15,629 nucleotides of DNA, from positions 1 to 15,629 of the forward strand of contig JASGCG010000008.1 of assembly GCA_030054235.1 (NCBI GenBank). Direction: 5' to 3'. Of the stretch, positions 15,496 to 15,629 are shown piece after piece. This stretch comes from Bacteroidia bacterium. GTDB lineage: Bacteria > Planctomycetota > Phycisphaerae > Phycisphaerales > SM1A02. The notes beneath the pieces were generated by a model. The model had not been told where the DNA came from. It worked only from the letters and a program-made list of their open reading frames with translations, and did no database searches. The position numbers and the translations under genes are program-made. The stretch's first letter is position 1. Each line of letters begins with the position of its first letter.

Positions 15496-15517
15496 GCGGG
15501 GACTGTATCGCCCCCGC
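15496..15517. repeat. Inverted repeat flanking the candidate -10 box of the second porin
   Basis: GCGGGG (15496-15501) and CCCCGC (15512-15517) are perfectly complementary and enclose a 10-nt centre. On the minus strand that centre contains CGATACAG. The repeat ends 3 bp before the ATG at 15492, so it could be an operator over the start site or, if transcribed, a hairpin covering the start. CGATACAG also occurs upstream of the other porin (13930-13937, same strand). Confidence 0.35.
15502..15507 (-). promoter_or_regulatory. Candidate -10 box (TANNNT) for the second porin
   Basis: TACAGT on the minus strand ends 9 nt before the ATG at 15492, the same spacing as TACACT before purL. Only about 35 bp separate the ATG from the upstream terminator hairpin, so a -35 element would have to overlap that hairpin; none is recognisable. 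Confidence 0.3.
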
Positions 15518-15526
15518 AATGAAACA

Positions 15527-15550
15527 GGGGCCGGCCCGAAGGCCGGCCCC
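15527..15550 (-). terminator. Terminator hairpin of the third porin
   Basis: Minus-strand GGGGCCGGCC, loop TTCG and the exact complement form a perfect 10-bp stem with a C(UUCG)G loop, followed by TGTTTC. It starts 57 nt after the stop at 15608 and matches the hairpin after the second porin (14065-14084) in sequence and spacing. Confidence 0.8.
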
Positions 15551-15567
15551 GTGTGCGTCTCAATCAT

Positions 15568-15586
15568 GCCAGGCGGGGCGCCTGGC
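15568..15586 (-). other. Conserved hairpin between the third porin stop and its terminator
   Basis: GCCAGGCG, a 3-nt loop and CGCCTGGC give a perfect 8-bp stem. It corresponds to the hairpin at 14103-14121, which keeps pairing through a G-U on the minus strand. Confidence 0.55.
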
Positions 15587-15595
15587 GAGTGTTCG

Positions 15596-15609
15596 GATCC
15601 CGAGGGATC
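15596..15609. repeat. Palindrome GATCCC-GA-GGGATC across the third porin stop codon
   Basis: Two perfect 6-bp arms, overlapping the TGA at 15608-15610. It is the counterpart of the palindrome at 14131-14144. Confidence 0.55.
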
Positions 15610-15629
15610 AGAACATGAACTGCAGCTGG
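15608..15629 (-). CDS. C-terminal end of a third porin (partial; continues past the window end)
   Basis: Only six codons and the stop are visible: QLQFMF followed by TGA. This equals the last six residues of the porin at 14143-15492, and the downstream DNA is also nearly the same as that gene's 3' flank. A third tandem porin paralogue on the minus strand is therefore the natural reading. The gene itself is outside the window, so its length and similarity are unknown. Confidence 0.7.

Noticed and set aside
15493..15567. Extended second porin starting at ATG 15567
   Set aside because: The extension would read through the third porin's terminator hairpin and adds no sensible signal peptide.
1..15629. 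CRISPR arrays, tRNA genes, insertion sequences, phage or defence genes
   Set aside because: No regularly spaced repeats, tRNA-like cloverleaf, transposase, integrase or known defence motifs were recognised.

Overview
This is a GC-rich bacterial chromosome segment from a Gram-negative (diderm) organism: it encodes outer-membrane porins ending in an aromatic residue and a lipoprotein with a lipobox. The gene mix is RNase Y, a duplicated ABC-2 permease, coiled-coil porins in tandem, a long PurL with a separate PurQ, and DUF4139 and TM2 proteins. Together these suggest a member of the Planctomycetota, perhaps Phycisphaerae-like; that is inference, since no marker here settles it. All eleven visible stop codons are TGA. 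I see no tRNA, rRNA, CRISPR array, insertion sequence or phage gene.

Layout. Positions 1-3070 (minus strand) hold the N-terminal 398 codons of an AcnA-type aconitase, preceded in the direction of transcription by an orphan double ABC-2 permease. A divergent start region (3071-3126) leads to the plus-strand pair rny-ksgA, an RNA decay and rRNA maturation unit. After it comes a winged-helix regulator with a perfect 19-bp inverted repeat just upstream of its gene. A strong UUCG hairpin at 6321-6352 separates this block from minus-strand genes that run to the window end.

The second block is a purine unit, purL (with two PurS-like repeats at its N terminus) then purQ. It is followed without a visible break by a TM2-domain membrane protein whose start overlaps the purQ stop (ATGA), and by a DUF4139 lipoprotein. 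Upstream of purL lie two complete paralogous porins and the last codons of a third. The second and third porins carry nearly the same 3' flank of about 105 bp, with nested palindromes.

The most striking pattern is in the gene starts. Genes inside transcription units mostly have Shine-Dalgarno motifs. Several unit-leading genes instead have a TANNNT hexamer 6-9 nt before the ATG, the geometry of leaderless transcripts. No wholly new multi-gene system is obvious. The best candidates for follow-up are the leaderless-start pattern, the structured porin 3' cassette, the PurS-PurS-PurL fusion and the operator-like palindrome.
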